64,000 bases of DNA from an uncultured Clostridia bacterium (GTDB taxonomy: Bacteria; Bacillota; Clostridia; Peptostreptococcales; Anaerovoracaceae). The stretch is taken from contig CALCEY010000009.1 in assembly GCA_937900415.1 (NCBI GenBank), positions 248,001-312,000 of the forward strand. Reading direction: 5' to 3'. This document shows, one piece after another, positions 31,912 through 41,700 of the stretch. Numbering within the stretch: the stretch's first letter is position 1; each line of letters begins with the position of its first letter. The position numbers and the translations under genes are program-made. A model generated the notes under the pieces. That model was not told where the DNA came from and made no database searches. It saw only the letters and a list, made by a program, of their open reading frames with translations.

Positions 31912-32838
31912 TTAAATCAGCGTTTTAACAGCCTCTGCAATATCCTCTGCGGTCATCTTGTACTTTTTCTTAAGATCCTCAGGCTTACCTGATTCTCCAA
32001 AGGTATCCTGCTGTCCCACCATTGCCATCTTAACCGGATGTTTTCTGCTTAAAACCTCCGCCACAGCGCCGCCAAGACCACCTATAACCGAATGTTCCTC
32101 CGCCGTTACCACAGGTCCTATGGAGGCTGCTTCAACGAGGATTTCCTCATCTATAGGCTTTATGGTGTGCATATCTATAACGCCTATCTCAATGTCTTCC
32201 CGAGCAAGCGCTTCGGCAGCCGCCATCGCTTCACTTACCATTATTCCCGTAGCGACCACTGTAGCCTTTTCTCCTCTGCGCAGCCAGTTTCCCCTGCCCA
32301 GCTTTATATCCGCTCCTTTGCCGTAAAATACAGGTACGGTAGCTCTTCCCAGTCTCACATAGCAAGGACCCTCATAGCTTATCGCCTGTCTTAACAGTTC
32401 TGCCGCAGAAACACCGTCGCAAGGATTTATCACCGTCATTTTAGGAATGGTTCTCATCAGAGCCAAATCCTCAAAAGTCTGGTGGCTGGCTCCGTCTTCA
32501 CCCACCGTTATCCCCGCATGCGTAGCGCATATCTTTACGTTGGCTCCCGTATATCCGATGGAATTTCTTATAACCTCAAAGGCTCTCCCTGCCGCGAACA
32601 TAGCGAAAGTGCTGGCGCATACCACTTTTCCAGAAAGGGCGAGGCCGCAGGCAGCCGCATATAAATCCTGCTCTGCAATTCCCATATTGAAAAATCTTTC
32701 AGGATACGCTTTGGCAAACTCTGCTGTCATCGTTGATTTTGAAAGGTCTGCGTCCATGACTATTAAATTCTGATTTTCTTTTCCTATCTCTACGAGAGCT
32801 TTTCCGTAAGCCTGTCTTGTCGCCATTTTATCTGCCAT
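31912..32838 (-). CDS. Transketolase, C-terminal subunit
   Basis: Pyrimidine-binding and C-terminal domains of transketolase (308 aa), the half that pairs with the TPP-domain protein upstream. Blocks ATRQAYGKALVEIG, VVTAEEHSVIGGLGGAV and the Glu of GIAEQDL (activates the TPP aminopyrimidine) are present. Functions in the non-oxidative pentose phosphate pathway. Shares one base (TAATG) with the N-terminal subunit gene. Confidence 0.95.
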   Translation of the reverse strand: MADKMATRQAYGKALVEIGKENQNLIVMDADLSKSTMTAEFAKAYPERFFNMGIAEQDLYAAACGLALSGKVVCASTFAMFAAGRAFEVIRNSIGYTGANVKICATHAGITVGEDGASHQTFEDLALMRTIPKMTVINPCDGVSAAELLRQAISYEGPCYVRLGRATVPVFYGKGADIKLGRGNWLRRGEKATVVATGIMVSEAMAAAEALAREDIEIGVIDMHTIKPIDEEILVEAASIGPVVTAEEHSVIGGLGGAVAEVLSRKHPVKMAMVGQQDTFGESGKPEDLKKKYKMTAEDIAEAVKTLI

Positions 32839-33656
32839 TACACCGTACCTCCCAGTTCTTCTACAGCCTGTCTCGTCTGTTCATCGTCAGGCGCTTTTCC
32901 ATGCCAGCCGGCCTGATCCTCCATAAAGGAAACTCCGCGGCCCTTGTGGGTCTTTGCTATTATCGCTGTCGGTTTTCCCTTGCATTCCCTTGCCTTATCG
33001 AAAGCGTCAAATATCTGGCCGAAATCATGGCCATCTATGACTATGACATTAAAGCCGAAAGCTTTAAATTTTTCATCTATGGGACTGACCTTCATCACAT
33101 CGTCGTTATTTCCGTCAATCTGAAGCCCGTTCCAGTCCACTATAGCGCAAAGGTTGTCCAGTTTATAATGAGCAGAAGCCATCGCTGCTTCCCAGACAAG
33201 TCCCTCCTGTAGCTCTCCGTCTCCCAAAAGAGTGTAAATCCTTCCCGGATCCTTATCGAGCTTATTAGCCAGAGCCATTCCCACGCATACGGCAAAACCC
33301 TGTCCCAGCGAGCCTGTAGACATTTCTATGCCTGGAACCTTATGCATGTTCGGATGTCCCTGAAGGCAGCTTCCGAGCTTTCTTAGAGTAAGAAGCTCTT
33401 CCTTTGGGAAATATCCCTTTTCAGCCAAAGCCGCATACTGAACAGGGGCTGCATGTCCCTTTGATAAGACAAATTTATCTCTGCCTTCCATCTTAGGGTC
33501 TTCGGGGTTTACGTTCATTTCCCTGAAATATAGAGCGGTAACTATGTCAGCAGCTGAAAGCGAGCCTCCCGGATGACCTGAGCCGGCGCTATGTACTTCT
33601 TCAATTACGTCGGTTCTTATTCGGGACGCTATCATCTCGTATTCTTTAAAATCCAT
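32838..33656 (-). CDS. Transketolase, N-terminal (TPP-binding) subunit
   Basis: 272-residue TPP-binding half with GDGELQEGLVWEA (the GDG...N motif for Mg-TPP), SAGSGHPGGSLSA and HKGRGVSFM. Together with the next gene it makes a full split transketolase, as in many Clostridia and archaea. ATG at 33656 after GGAGGAAGG is preferred over an upstream start. Confidence 0.95.
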   Translation of the reverse strand: MDFKEYEMIASRIRTDVIEEVHSAGSGHPGGSLSAADIVTALYFREMNVNPEDPKMEGRDKFVLSKGHAAPVQYAALAEKGYFPKEELLTLRKLGSCLQGHPNMHKVPGIEMSTGSLGQGFAVCVGMALANKLDKDPGRIYTLLGDGELQEGLVWEAAMASAHYKLDNLCAIVDWNGLQIDGNNDDVMKVSPIDEKFKAFGFNVIVIDGHDFGQIFDAFDKARECKGKPTAIIAKTHKGRGVSFMEDQAGWHGKAPDDEQTRQAVEELGGTV

Positions 33657-33703
33657 ACCTTCCTCCAATGTCATCATATCGTATAATATTATCATATCTT
33701 CAA

Positions 33704-33739
33704 GGAAGGGCCTTTACGCCTGCGGCTCGTGGCCCTTCC
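33704..33739 (-). terminator. Hairpin between mazF and transketolase
   Basis: Perfect 9-bp stem GGAAGGGCC / GGCCCTTCC with an 18-nt loop, 20 bp after the mazF stop. On the minus strand the tail is not a clean T-run, so it may be a weak terminator or an mRNA-end stabiliser. Confidence 0.45.
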
Positions 33740-33758
33740 CCAATTACCTTATTCTATT

Positions 33759-34130
33759 TTAACGGTTTTCCATCGAATTGGCAATTCCCAAACTTACGCT
33801 GAGAGCTTTTTCCACGTCGGGAAGCTGACTCTCGCTGAGGGCTCCTATTCTTTCTTTCAACCGCTGTTTGTCTATAGTTCTAAGCTGTTCCAAAAGAACT
33901 ACTGAATTTTTGCTGAGTCCGCCCTGCGTTGCCTCAAGCTGGACATGAGTCGGCAACTTAGCCTTGCCTGTCTGTGATGTGACGGCAGCCACGATTATGG
34001 TCGGGCTGTATTTATTCCCTACGTCATTCTGTACTACCAGTACAGGCCTTACTCCCCCTTGTTCAGAGCCTACAACAGGACTTAGATCAGCAAAAAACAG
34101 ATCTCCTTTTTTTACTATCAAGTCCGACAC
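33759..34130 (-). CDS. mazF: MazF/NdoA-type endoribonuclease toxin
   Basis: 123-residue PemK/MazF-fold RNase, close to Bacillus EndoA (116 aa), which cleaves mRNA at UACAU. Conserved KKGDLFFADL, GSEQGGVRPVLVVQND and VTSQTGKAKLPTHV are present, so the fold and catalytic Arg/Thr seem intact. The usual antitoxin gene (EndoAI/MazE) is absent: only 36 bp separate it from nnrD upstream. The antitoxin could be elsewhere, or the protein could be tolerated or diverged. Confidence 0.92.
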   Translation of the reverse strand: MSDLIVKKGDLFFADLSPVVGSEQGGVRPVLVVQNDVGNKYSPTIIVAAVTSQTGKAKLPTHVQLEATQGGLSKNSVVLLEQLRTIDKQRLKERIGALSESQLPDVEKALSVSLGIANSMENR

Positions 34131-34166
34131 TCCCTTTATCTCAAATCTTTTCCCCGGTGTTGACGA

Positions 34167-35108
34167 TTATTCTAAAATTTTCTTTAAAGCTATGGCCGTA
34201 TAATAAGCCAAATCTCCGGCTGTAAGGCCATATTCCCCTATAGCCTCAGCCGCCAGGTCCCCTGCGGCTCCGTGAATAAATACTCCGCACAAGGCGGCTT
34301 CCTCGGCGGATATTCTGTCTCCGCCGGATTTTTTCTGTCCTGCAAGTCCTGCGATTACGCCTGTAAGCACATCGCCTGAACCTGCGGTAGCCATGCCGGG
34401 ATTTCCTGTAGTATTAGTATATGTTTTCGGCTGCCCTGTGGCTACTAACGTTTCATATCCTTTAAGAACTACGATTGCCCCGGTCTTTTCTCTAAGCATT
34501 TCTGCGATCTTAAACCGCTGATTCTTTATGTTCTCCAGAGCTAAGACCTCTTCCCGTGTTTTTCCGGCTTTTACGTTTTTTACATTTGAAAACACAGTTT
34601 TTTCGGCCGCAGTCTTGTCTGAAAGCAATCTCGCAGTTTCTCCCATATGAGGTGTGATTACGGTAGTTCCCGGTTTTCTTTCTTTAAGAATTCCAAACAA
34701 ATCGTTTTTTGCTACTGTATTAAGTCCATCTGCGTCTATCACCAGAGTTTTTTTGAATTTTTTTATTATTGCTTTAACTGCTTCGGCGCTTTCTTCGCTT
34801 TCCCCCAATCCCGGACCTATGGCCGCCGCGTCGTATCGGTCAAGGTCTATTTTTGAAAAGTCCCGCTCAAGACACGTGGCCTCCGGAACGCCCGTCTGAA
34901 CTATGGGAAACAGCTTTTCGGGTACCGCGAGCTGAACAAGTCCGCCGCCGGCTCTGAGAGCTGCCTTTGCCGCAAGCACCGCTGCTCCTGCCATGCCCGT
35001 AGAGCCTGCGGCTATCAAAATCCGACCGCAGTCGCCTTTATGTATTTCCCTTTTCCGCTTTTCAATAATAGTCTTGACAAATTTTTCATCTATAATACCG
35101 ATATTCAT
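34167..35108 (-). CDS. nnrD: ADP-dependent NAD(P)H-hydrate dehydratase
   Basis: Repairs hydrated NAD(P)H using ADP. This is the C-terminal (ribokinase-like) half of the usual YjeF/NnrD fusion alone, without the epimerase domain, 313 residues. Motifs: AAGSTGMAGAA near 34-44, TPHMGETARLL near 157-167, and NTTGNPGMATAGSGDVLTG, the nucleotide/catalytic block (GSGD). An extra segment (about 170-200, TAAEKTVFSNVKNVKAG) is inserted before the next conserved helix. ATG at 35108 gives the normal N-terminus. mazF follows directly. Confidence 0.9.
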   Translation of the reverse strand: MNIGIIDEKFVKTIIEKRKREIHKGDCGRILIAAGSTGMAGAAVLAAKAALRAGGGLVQLAVPEKLFPIVQTGVPEATCLERDFSKIDLDRYDAAAIGPGLGESEESAEAVKAIIKKFKKTLVIDADGLNTVAKNDLFGILKERKPGTTVITPHMGETARLLSDKTAAEKTVFSNVKNVKAGKTREEVLALENIKNQRFKIAEMLREKTGAIVVLKGYETLVATGQPKTYTNTTGNPGMATAGSGDVLTGVIAGLAGQKKSGGDRISAEEAALCGVFIHGAAGDLAAEAIGEYGLTAGDLAYYTAIALKKILE

Positions 35109-35277
35109 AAAATTTCTCCAGTACATTTCTGTATTATTTCATTTTCATAATTATATTTTAGCCTTTTATAATATAGATTTCAATTTGAAAGCGACAAAAT
35201 ATCAAAGCATAATAAAAAGCAGCGGATAATATTCTGTCCCCAAAAAAGCTGAACCTAAAATCCAACTTAAGGGAGGT

Positions 35278-35314
35278 CAGTATAAAACCAATGCCATTAA
35301 ATTATCATTGGTTT
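35278..35314 (-). terminator. Terminator after mgtE and the small ORF
   Basis: Nine-bp stem AAACCAATG (35285-35293) / CATTGGTTT (35306-35314) with a 12-nt loop. On the minus strand TTTTAT follows. It overlaps the stop of the 34-aa ORF. Confidence 0.6.
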
Positions 35315-35417
35315 ATCCTCTGCTTTTCTTAACGCCATACATCAGCGCCCCAAACATAATTACTGAAAATCCTGCCGCCTTAAGGCCCAAAAACAGCCCC
35401 ATATATATTAACCGCAT
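35313..35417 (-). CDS. Candidate 34-residue membrane peptide downstream of mgtE
   Basis: ORF begins 3 nt after the mgtE stop and encodes MRLIYMGLFLGLKAAGFSVI followed by MFGALMYG and a basic end, a typical single-helix membrane peptide. Its stop lies in the terminator stem, so the operon would end exactly here. No strong ribosome site, but close coupling to mgtE could allow reinitiation. Not recognised. Confidence 0.35.
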   Translation of the reverse strand: MRLIYMGLFLGLKAAGFSVIMFGALMYGVKKSRG

Positions 35418-35420
35418 TAT

Positions 35421-36824
35421 CTACAAGCCTAAAATCAACGTCGCCATGAGAAAATAAATCAAAACGGAAACGGTATCTGTCAGAGAGCTAATAACAGGGT
35501 TAGCCATAAGAGCAGGGTCTACTCCTATCTTTTTCGCCAGCATCGGAACCATTCCTCCGAGACACTTGGCGAAAGCAACAATAAGTATCATTGAAAGACA
35601 AACAGTCAATGCTATATTCCATTGCTGTCCGTCTATCACCATGATTTTCGTAAAATTCAGCACGCTCAGGATAAGCCCTATGCAAAGACTTATTCTCAGC
35701 TCTTTCCAAAGGACCTTGAGAGCATCGTCAAAGTCTACTTCGTCAAGAGCCAAGCCTCGCACTATAAGCGTGGACGCCTGAGTTCCCGTGTTTCCGCCGG
35801 TTCCCATCAAAAGAGGCATATATGCCACCAGAGAAATCACCTGAGAAAGCATATCTTCAAAATAACTGATAATCGCTCCCGTAATCATCAGCGATACCAT
35901 CAATATCATCAACCATGGGAGTCTTGCTTTCACATGCTGAAAAACGCTTTTATCCAGGTATTCCTTGTCCGACTGCTCAAAATCCAGAATACCGGCCATA
36001 AGTTCTATGTCTTCTGTATTTTCTGACTCAATTACATCAAGAATGTCGTCTACCGTAATTATTCCAACCAATCTGTGTTCCTTGTCCACTACGGGCATTG
36101 CTATAAATCCGTACTTTTTAAACATTTCCGAAACGTCTTCCTGGTCGTCGTAAACGTTGACCCAGACATAATCTGTATGCATTAAATCGTTTATTTTAGC
36201 CTGGCTGTCGGATATCACAAGAGTGCTCAGAGAAATTATTCCCGCTAACTTTCTGCCTCCGTCCTTGACGTAACATGTATAAACCGTCTCCGCATCCATT
36301 CCGACGGCTTTTATGTGGGCCAACGCCTCCTCCACGGTCATGTCCTTTTGAAGACTTATATAATCGGGGGTCATCAGACTTCCCGCACAGGTATCAGGAT
36401 AATTAAGAAAAGTATTTATCAGACGTCTCTCGTCCTTTGGCGTTTTTTCAAGAATCATATCCACCAGATTGGCGGGCAGCTCTTCTAAAATATCTATTTT
36501 ATCGTCAAAGTCCAACTGCTCTACTATATAACTAAGTTCTGCGTCAGTTATGCCCTCTACGATCTTAAGCTGATCGTCTGACGGCAGATATGAAAAAACC
36601 TCAACCGAAACATCCTTAGGCAACAGCCTGTATATTACTATAGTAGATTCAAGGATCTCCGTATCGTCGAGCATTTCTTCAAACATCTCGGCGATATCGG
36701 CTTCATTATATTTAAGAAGCTCATCTCTGGCCTTAAAATATTTTTTCTCGGAAATGAACCTGAAAATTTTTTCAAGCGATTCTTCAAAAGCCAAATCAGG
36801 CTGCATTTTAACCAATGGATCCAT
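35421..36824 (-). CDS. mgtE: Magnesium transporter MgtE
   Basis: 467-residue dimeric Mg2+ channel. N-terminal superhelical domain (about 1-130), CBS pair (about 130-260; CAGSLMTPDYISL and AMPVVDKEHRLVGIITVDDI) that senses cytosolic Mg2+, then five membrane helices from about 290, with the conserved PLLMGTGGNTGTQAS region and DPALMANPVISSLTD that line the pore. Preceded by a leader of about 190 nt that probably regulates expression. SD GAGGAGGAAAAAG. Confidence 0.95.
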   Translation of the reverse strand: MDPLVKMQPDLAFEESLEKIFRFISEKKYFKARDELLKYNEADIAEMFEEMLDDTEILESTIVIYRLLPKDVSVEVFSYLPSDDQLKIVEGITDAELSYIVEQLDFDDKIDILEELPANLVDMILEKTPKDERRLINTFLNYPDTCAGSLMTPDYISLQKDMTVEEALAHIKAVGMDAETVYTCYVKDGGRKLAGIISLSTLVISDSQAKINDLMHTDYVWVNVYDDQEDVSEMFKKYGFIAMPVVDKEHRLVGIITVDDILDVIESENTEDIELMAGILDFEQSDKEYLDKSVFQHVKARLPWLMILMVSLMITGAIISYFEDMLSQVISLVAYMPLLMGTGGNTGTQASTLIVRGLALDEVDFDDALKVLWKELRISLCIGLILSVLNFTKIMVIDGQQWNIALTVCLSMILIVAFAKCLGGMVPMLAKKIGVDPALMANPVISSLTDTVSVLIYFLMATLILGL

Positions 36825-36890
36825 TCTTTTTCCTCCTCTTCTAAGCTTGCCGGCTCACGGAAGATGCGAAGGATCGACTGTCAATTGTTC

Positions 36891-36980
36891 TCATTTCCGT
36901 CTCTTCGATGTTTTATGCAAGAGCAAAGCCGGCGCGTATTCTGTCTTGATTTTATTTTTCCCGTCGGGAACACTGTCCAT
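36891..36980 (-). CDS. Candidate mgtE leader peptide (29 aa)
   Basis: A 29-codon ORF (MDSVPDGKNKIK...KTSKRRK) within the mgtE leader, with AGAGGAG 8 nt before its ATG. Its stop codon falls in a predicted stem ACGGAAATG / CATcTTCCGT (one bulge), so ribosome progress could control access to the mgtE start. Short leader ORFs control mgtA by Mg2+ in enterobacteria; whether this one does is inference. Confidence 0.4.
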   Translation of the reverse strand: MDSVPDGKNKIKTEYAPALLLHKTSKRRK

Positions 36981-37026
36981 AAGCTTTTCTCCTCTCATAA
37001 AAATCAAATCTAATCCTTATTTTTAT

Positions 37027-37056
37027 ATTATATCCTACCGAAGCTTCATTTTGCAA
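37027..37056 (-). promoter_or_regulatory. Promoter of mgtE
   Basis: Minus strand TTGCAA (37051-37056) and perfect TATAAT (37027-37032), 18-bp spacing. The start of transcription would be near 37020, leaving a leader of about 190 nt before mgtE. Confidence 0.75.
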
Positions 37057-37186
37057 GAAAATAGTTTTTATCAGCCGCTTTCCCGGCGTTTCAAAAACTT
37101 GCTGCCAAAAGCCTGCTCTCAAAGACTTTAAGAACAGGCTAAAAAAGGCTTTCGTGAACATTTAATATATTGTATACGGAACCGTG

Positions 37187-37215
37187 TTGACAATGGAAAA
37201 TTAAAGTGTTAAATT
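37187..37215 (+). promoter_or_regulatory. Promoter of gdhA
   Basis: TTGACA (37187-37192) and TAAATT (37210-37215) at 17 bp, 65 bp upstream of the start codon. Confidence 0.75.
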
Positions 37216-37280
37216 CTAAATATACAAAGATTTTTCACTGAAATCACCATTTATCTATTGGAGAAAAGAGGAGATTGATT

Positions 37281-38624
37281 ATGGGTAAAATTGTTGAGCA
37301 ATACATCGAGATTGCAAAGAAAAAGAATCCGGGAGAGCCTGAGTTTCATCAGACTGTAGAAGAAGTTCTTAACTCTATCGAGCCTGTTTTGGAAGCTCAT
37401 CCGGAATATGTCGAAAGCGGCCTTATCGAAAGACTCATCGAACCTGAAAGAGGCATAAGCTTCAGAGTGGTTTGGGTCGACGACAACGGCAAAGTTCAAG
37501 TCAACAGAGGATACAGATACGAATTCAACAGCGCCATCGGGCCTTACAAGGGCGGTCTGAGATTCGCTCCCAACGTATATCCCGGAATCATCAAATTCCT
37601 CGGCTTTGAACAAATCTTTAAAAACAGCTTAACAGGTCTGCCTATCGGCGGCGGTAAAGGCGGCGCAGACTTTGACCCTACAGGCAAATCCGACGCAGAA
37701 GTTATGAGATTCTGTCAGGCGTTTATGACAGAGCTCTACAGACATATCGGCCCTTCAACAGACGTTCCTGCCGGAGATTTAGGCGTAGGAGCAAGAGAAA
37801 TAGGCTATCTCTTCGGCCAATACAAGAGAATCGTAAATAAATATGAAGGCGTGCTGACGGGCAAAGGCTTAAGCTACGGCGGTCTCGCCGGAAGAACTGA
37901 AGCCACGGGCTTCGGAATCGTATTCTTCGCAAGAGAAATGCTGAAACATTGCGGAGAGGAGCTTAAGGGCAAGAAAGTCGCCATTTCCGGCTTCGGAAAT
38001 GTAACTTGGGGAACGGCTACCAAGCTGAACGAACTTGGAGCTAAAGTAATAACTATTTCCGGTCCTGACGGATACATACTTGATGAGGACGGAGTTTCCG
38101 GCGAAAAAGTGGACTACCTTCTTGAGCTCAGAGGATCCGGAAAGAATATCTGCGCTCCTTACGCAGAAAAATATCCGAACGCCAAATTCTTTGCAGGCAA
38201 AAAACCTTGGGAAGTTAAAGCCGATCTTTATATCCCTTGCGCTACCCAGAACGAAATTCGCATTGAAGACGCTGAAACCATGGTTTCCAACGGCTGCAAA
38301 TATCTCTGCGAAGGTTCCAACATGCCTACAACCAATGAAGCGCTTAAATATCTGATGGATAACGGAGTAGTTGTAGGACCTTCAAAGGCTGCCAACGCAG
38401 GCGGCGTGGCATGTTCCTGCATCGAAATGGGACAAAACGCAGGCCATACAGTATTCTCCCCTGCACAAGTATATGAGCAGCTGGAAACTATTATGGTCAA
38501 CATTCACAAGAATGCCGCGGAAGCAAGCGAAAGATACGGCCTCGGTTACAATCTTGTAGCTGGAGCTAACATAGCAGGCTTTGAAAAAGTTGCACAGGCC
38601 ATGATGGCACAGGGTATTGTTTAA
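37281..38624 (+). CDS. gdhA: Glutamate dehydrogenase
   Basis: Interconverts glutamate and 2-oxoglutarate plus ammonia with NAD(P)H. 447 residues from the ATG after GAGGAG (an in-frame TTG two codons earlier is not needed). Substrate blocks GPYKGGLRF and GLPIGGGKGGADF (catalytic Lys), PAGDLGVGAREIGY, the Rossmann motif SGFGNVTWG (about 236-244) and the conserved NAGGVACS. It is of the hexameric small GDH class. Coenzyme preference was not judged. Monocistronic with its own promoter and terminator. Confidence 0.97.
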   Translation: MGKIVEQYIEIAKKKNPGEPEFHQTVEEVLNSIEPVLEAHPEYVESGLIERLIEPERGISFRVVWVDDNGKVQVNRGYRYEFNSAIGPYKGGLRFAPNVYPGIIKFLGFEQIFKNSLTGLPIGGGKGGADFDPTGKSDAEVMRFCQAFMTELYRHIGPSTDVPAGDLGVGAREIGYLFGQYKRIVNKYEGVLTGKGLSYGGLAGRTEATGFGIVFFAREMLKHCGEELKGKKVAISGFGNVTWGTATKLNELGAKVITISGPDGYILDEDGVSGEKVDYLLELRGSGKNICAPYAEKYPNAKFFAGKKPWEVKADLYIPCATQNEIRIEDAETMVSNGCKYLCEGSNMPTTNEALKYLMDNGVVVGPSKAANAGGVACSCIEMGQNAGHTVFSPAQVYEQLETIMVNIHKNAAEASERYGLGYNLVAGANIAGFEKVAQAMMAQGIV

Positions 38625-38639
38625 TACGATGTACAAACT

Positions 38640-38697
38640 AAAAGAGCCGCGTCCAGGTATCTTCTGTTAAGAAGATGCTTTGGAGAGGCTCTTTTCA
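38640..38697 (+). terminator. Terminator of gdhA
   Basis: Outer stem AAAGAGCC (38641-38648) / GGCTCTTT (38687-38694) with an inner hairpin TCTTC...GAAGA, followed by TTTTC. Confidence 0.75.
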
Positions 38698-38795
38698 TTA
38701 TAGCCTTTCGGCTCCTTTCACCAAGCAGCTTTGCAATTCGTTCCGCTTAATGCTTTTCATGCCGGCTGTTCCGCTCCCTCTTCGGCAGTTACTGC

Positions 38796-41700
38796 TTACA
38801 TCTTTATGATGCGACCTGTATCCGTCATGTAGAGGAATGCGTCTTTTACCTTCTTTCTTCCGGCTTTTTCCAGAGCCTGTCTGTATAAATCAATCTGCAC
38901 CCTGTATTTTCCCGCGGCATTTTCGCCTCTGCCTGTCTTATAATCCACGAGCACAAGATGATCGTCCTCCTCAAAATAACAGTCTATTACGCCCTGCACT
39001 ATTATATCCTTACCCTCGCTCCTTGTTATCATGTTAAAGGGTCTCTCACGATATATTTTGACGGACGAGGCGATACGGCCTCCAAGCTCTGAGTTGGCGA
39101 AAGCCGAAAGCTTTTCCAAATCTACCTCCTCCGTTTCCTCCGCAAAAAGTATCTCTTCTTCCACGAGACGCGCCATTAAATCTCTGAGGTATGCCTCCCC
39201 TTCAAGGCGGGTCCTACCAACGTCAAGGTGCTCTAAAACAGTATGATAAATATTTCCCCTTTCTGCTGCGGAATTCCGGGCAGCCGATCTGCCTCCGTGG
39301 GGCTCTCCGTAAAAAACGGGTTCTCTAAGGCGTTCCGGAAGCTGTGAATGTCCGCTGTTAAGCTCGCTTACCGAATACTTAGACTTTACCCTCAAAGCTC
39401 CGGCATAAGGATATGAAAAGCTCATCATTCTTGCTATCCTTGGGGAAACAAGATATTTTCCACGCTCAGAAGCGTCCATAAACTCGAGTATCTTGGCTGT
39501 GCTTCTTCTGCGGCCCTTGGAAATTCCGCCGAGCATGCTGTCCTCAATCACATGCGCCGCTTTAAGCTCTGTACATATCACTTTTCCTGTCATTGCAAAA
39601 TAACTGCTGTCTTTTGGATTCTCCATGCAGACCTTTTCCATTTCCTTTTCAACGTTGCCGCATATTCCCAGCATTATCAGTCTGTCTCTGGCTCTCGTCA
39701 ACGCAACGTAAAGAATCCTCTTTTCCTCCTCCACTTCTTCTTTTCTAAACCTGTCCTTTATCATATTCTGGAGAAGGGTCGCCTTGTACCAGCGGTTTTC
39801 AGAATCAACTATCGGAAAGCCTATCCCAAGATCTTTATGTATTACGGGAGCCTTTCCAGCAGAGCTGTAAGTCAGCCTGCGGCAAAAGCCTGCTATGAGA
39901 ACCATTGGAAATTCCAGTCCTTTAGACTTGTGCACAGTCATAATTCGCACCAGATCATCCTTTTCTCCCATCAGCTTTACCTGACCCATTGAAACTCTGT
40001 TTTCCTTGACAGCCTCAACGTATCTTATAAAGCCGTACAAGCTTCCCCCTCCGGAATTGCGATATGACATCGCCTTGTCGGTGAGCGCCCTGAGATTGGC
40101 CTGCCTCTGGCTTCCGGCGGGAAGCGCGCCCATCGCGATATAAAAGTCAGTGTCTAAAAGCAGCTTCCATATCAGCTTGTCCAAAGGAAGCAAGAGGCTG
40201 AGCTCTCGCCACGAAGATATTTTTTCAAGGGCGGCTGCACATTTATTTTTCAAAGCATTGCTGCTGCCGCTGTCAGCATAAGCAGAAAAAGCGTCGTAAT
40301 ATGACCCCTTCCTAAATTCTATTCTTATATTTACCAGCTCTTCGACGGAAAAGCCCATCATTTCAGAGCGCAGAAGAGTGAGAAGCGGTATGTCCTGCTT
40401 TGGATTGTCAATTATATAAAGCGCAGAAAGAAAAGAATCTATCTCAATTGTATTAAAGAAGCCGTCGCTGTCGTCGATATACGCCGGTATATTATTATCA
40501 GTCAAAACCTTGTAGAACACATCTGCGTAATTCCTTACGCCCCGCATCAATATGACTATGTCACGCTTTTCAAGAGCTTTCTTTTCTCCTTGTTTACTGT
40601 CGAAAAATGGCTTCCCCAGATTTTCTCTTATTATCCTCGCCGCGCATAGAGCTTCCTTTTCGGCCTTCATTATATTCTTCAGTTCTTCATCTATATCTGA
40701 ACTCTCATCCCACGGAACCTGCGCAAGATAAAGCTCGGGACTGTGGAACGACTCGTCTGCATAAAGATCTCCTGCATACAGCTTGGCTTCATCATCGTAA
40801 TCTTCCATCACAGAGGCGCACAGTCCGTTTATAAAATCTATTACCGGCCTCTTGCTACGGAAATTTCTGTTTAAATCTATCTTGACAGAATTCTCTTCCG
40901 TGCCGTCTCTGTAGCTTCTGTATTTTTTCTGGAAAATTTCAGGCTCCGCCAGTCTAAATTTATATATGCTCTGCTTAACGTCGCCTACCATAAAAAGATT
41001 GTCCGGGCGCTTTATCAGGTCTATCAAGGCTTCCTGTATGACGTTGCTGTCCTGATACTCGTCTATAAATATGTATCTGAACCGGCTGCGATAAAATTCC
41101 GCCGCCTCCGAATCCTTAAGAATTTCATAGGCGTAATGTTCTATATCGCTGAAATCCGCCATGTTTTTCCTTGCCTTCTCATCCCTATATATCAGGTCAT
41201 ATCTTATAAGAAGCTTCTCCAAATAAACCGCCGAATCATAGGTGAGCGCCATCTCGTGCTTAAGCTCCTCAAGATTACCGGAAAAATATACTTCCTTAAG
41301 AAGCTTTATCTCTTTCTTAACAGAAGCTCTGTTCTCGCCGGCCGCCTTCTTGACTTCATCAGGATTTTCCATCTGCGCAAATATCTTGCTGCTCATCGCC
41401 GGCAACTTAAAAGCCCTTACGGCGGCTCTAAAAGTTTCATAATCTCCGTCCTCAGCGGCTTTCTCCAGCATATCCAGCTGCATATCGTCTTTTTCACACA
41501 GCTCGCGCAGAAGAGGAAGCCCAAGAGCTAAGGCCATATCCTTATTTGCCTTTACCGATTTTCTGCCTGACCGAATCTTCTCTTTTGCCACAGCAAACAG
41601 CTGCCCAGCCGCAGTCTGACGTGACACGCTACCCGGCTCGTCTTCGCTTTCCATATTAAAACCGCGTCCGTCCTTAAGCTGCTCCACGCTTTCCTTAAGC

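Larger units (their letters stand above)
36825..37280. other. Divergent intergenic region of mgtE and gdhA
   Basis: About 455 bp. It holds the mgtE leader with a candidate 29-codon ORF (36891-36980), the minus-strand mgtE promoter (37027-37056), a hairpin (AGCCTG.../...CAGGCT, 37109-37134) and the plus-strand gdhA promoter (37187-37215). It does not match the M-box consensus blocks I know. Confidence 0.6.

Noticed and set aside
36825..37030. M-box magnesium riboswitch
   Set aside because: The conserved sequence blocks of the M-box could not be found in the mgtE leader. A covariance search would settle this.
37109..37141. Terminator-like hairpin between mgtE and gdhA
   Set aside because: No gene ends here on either strand and the T-tract is weak.
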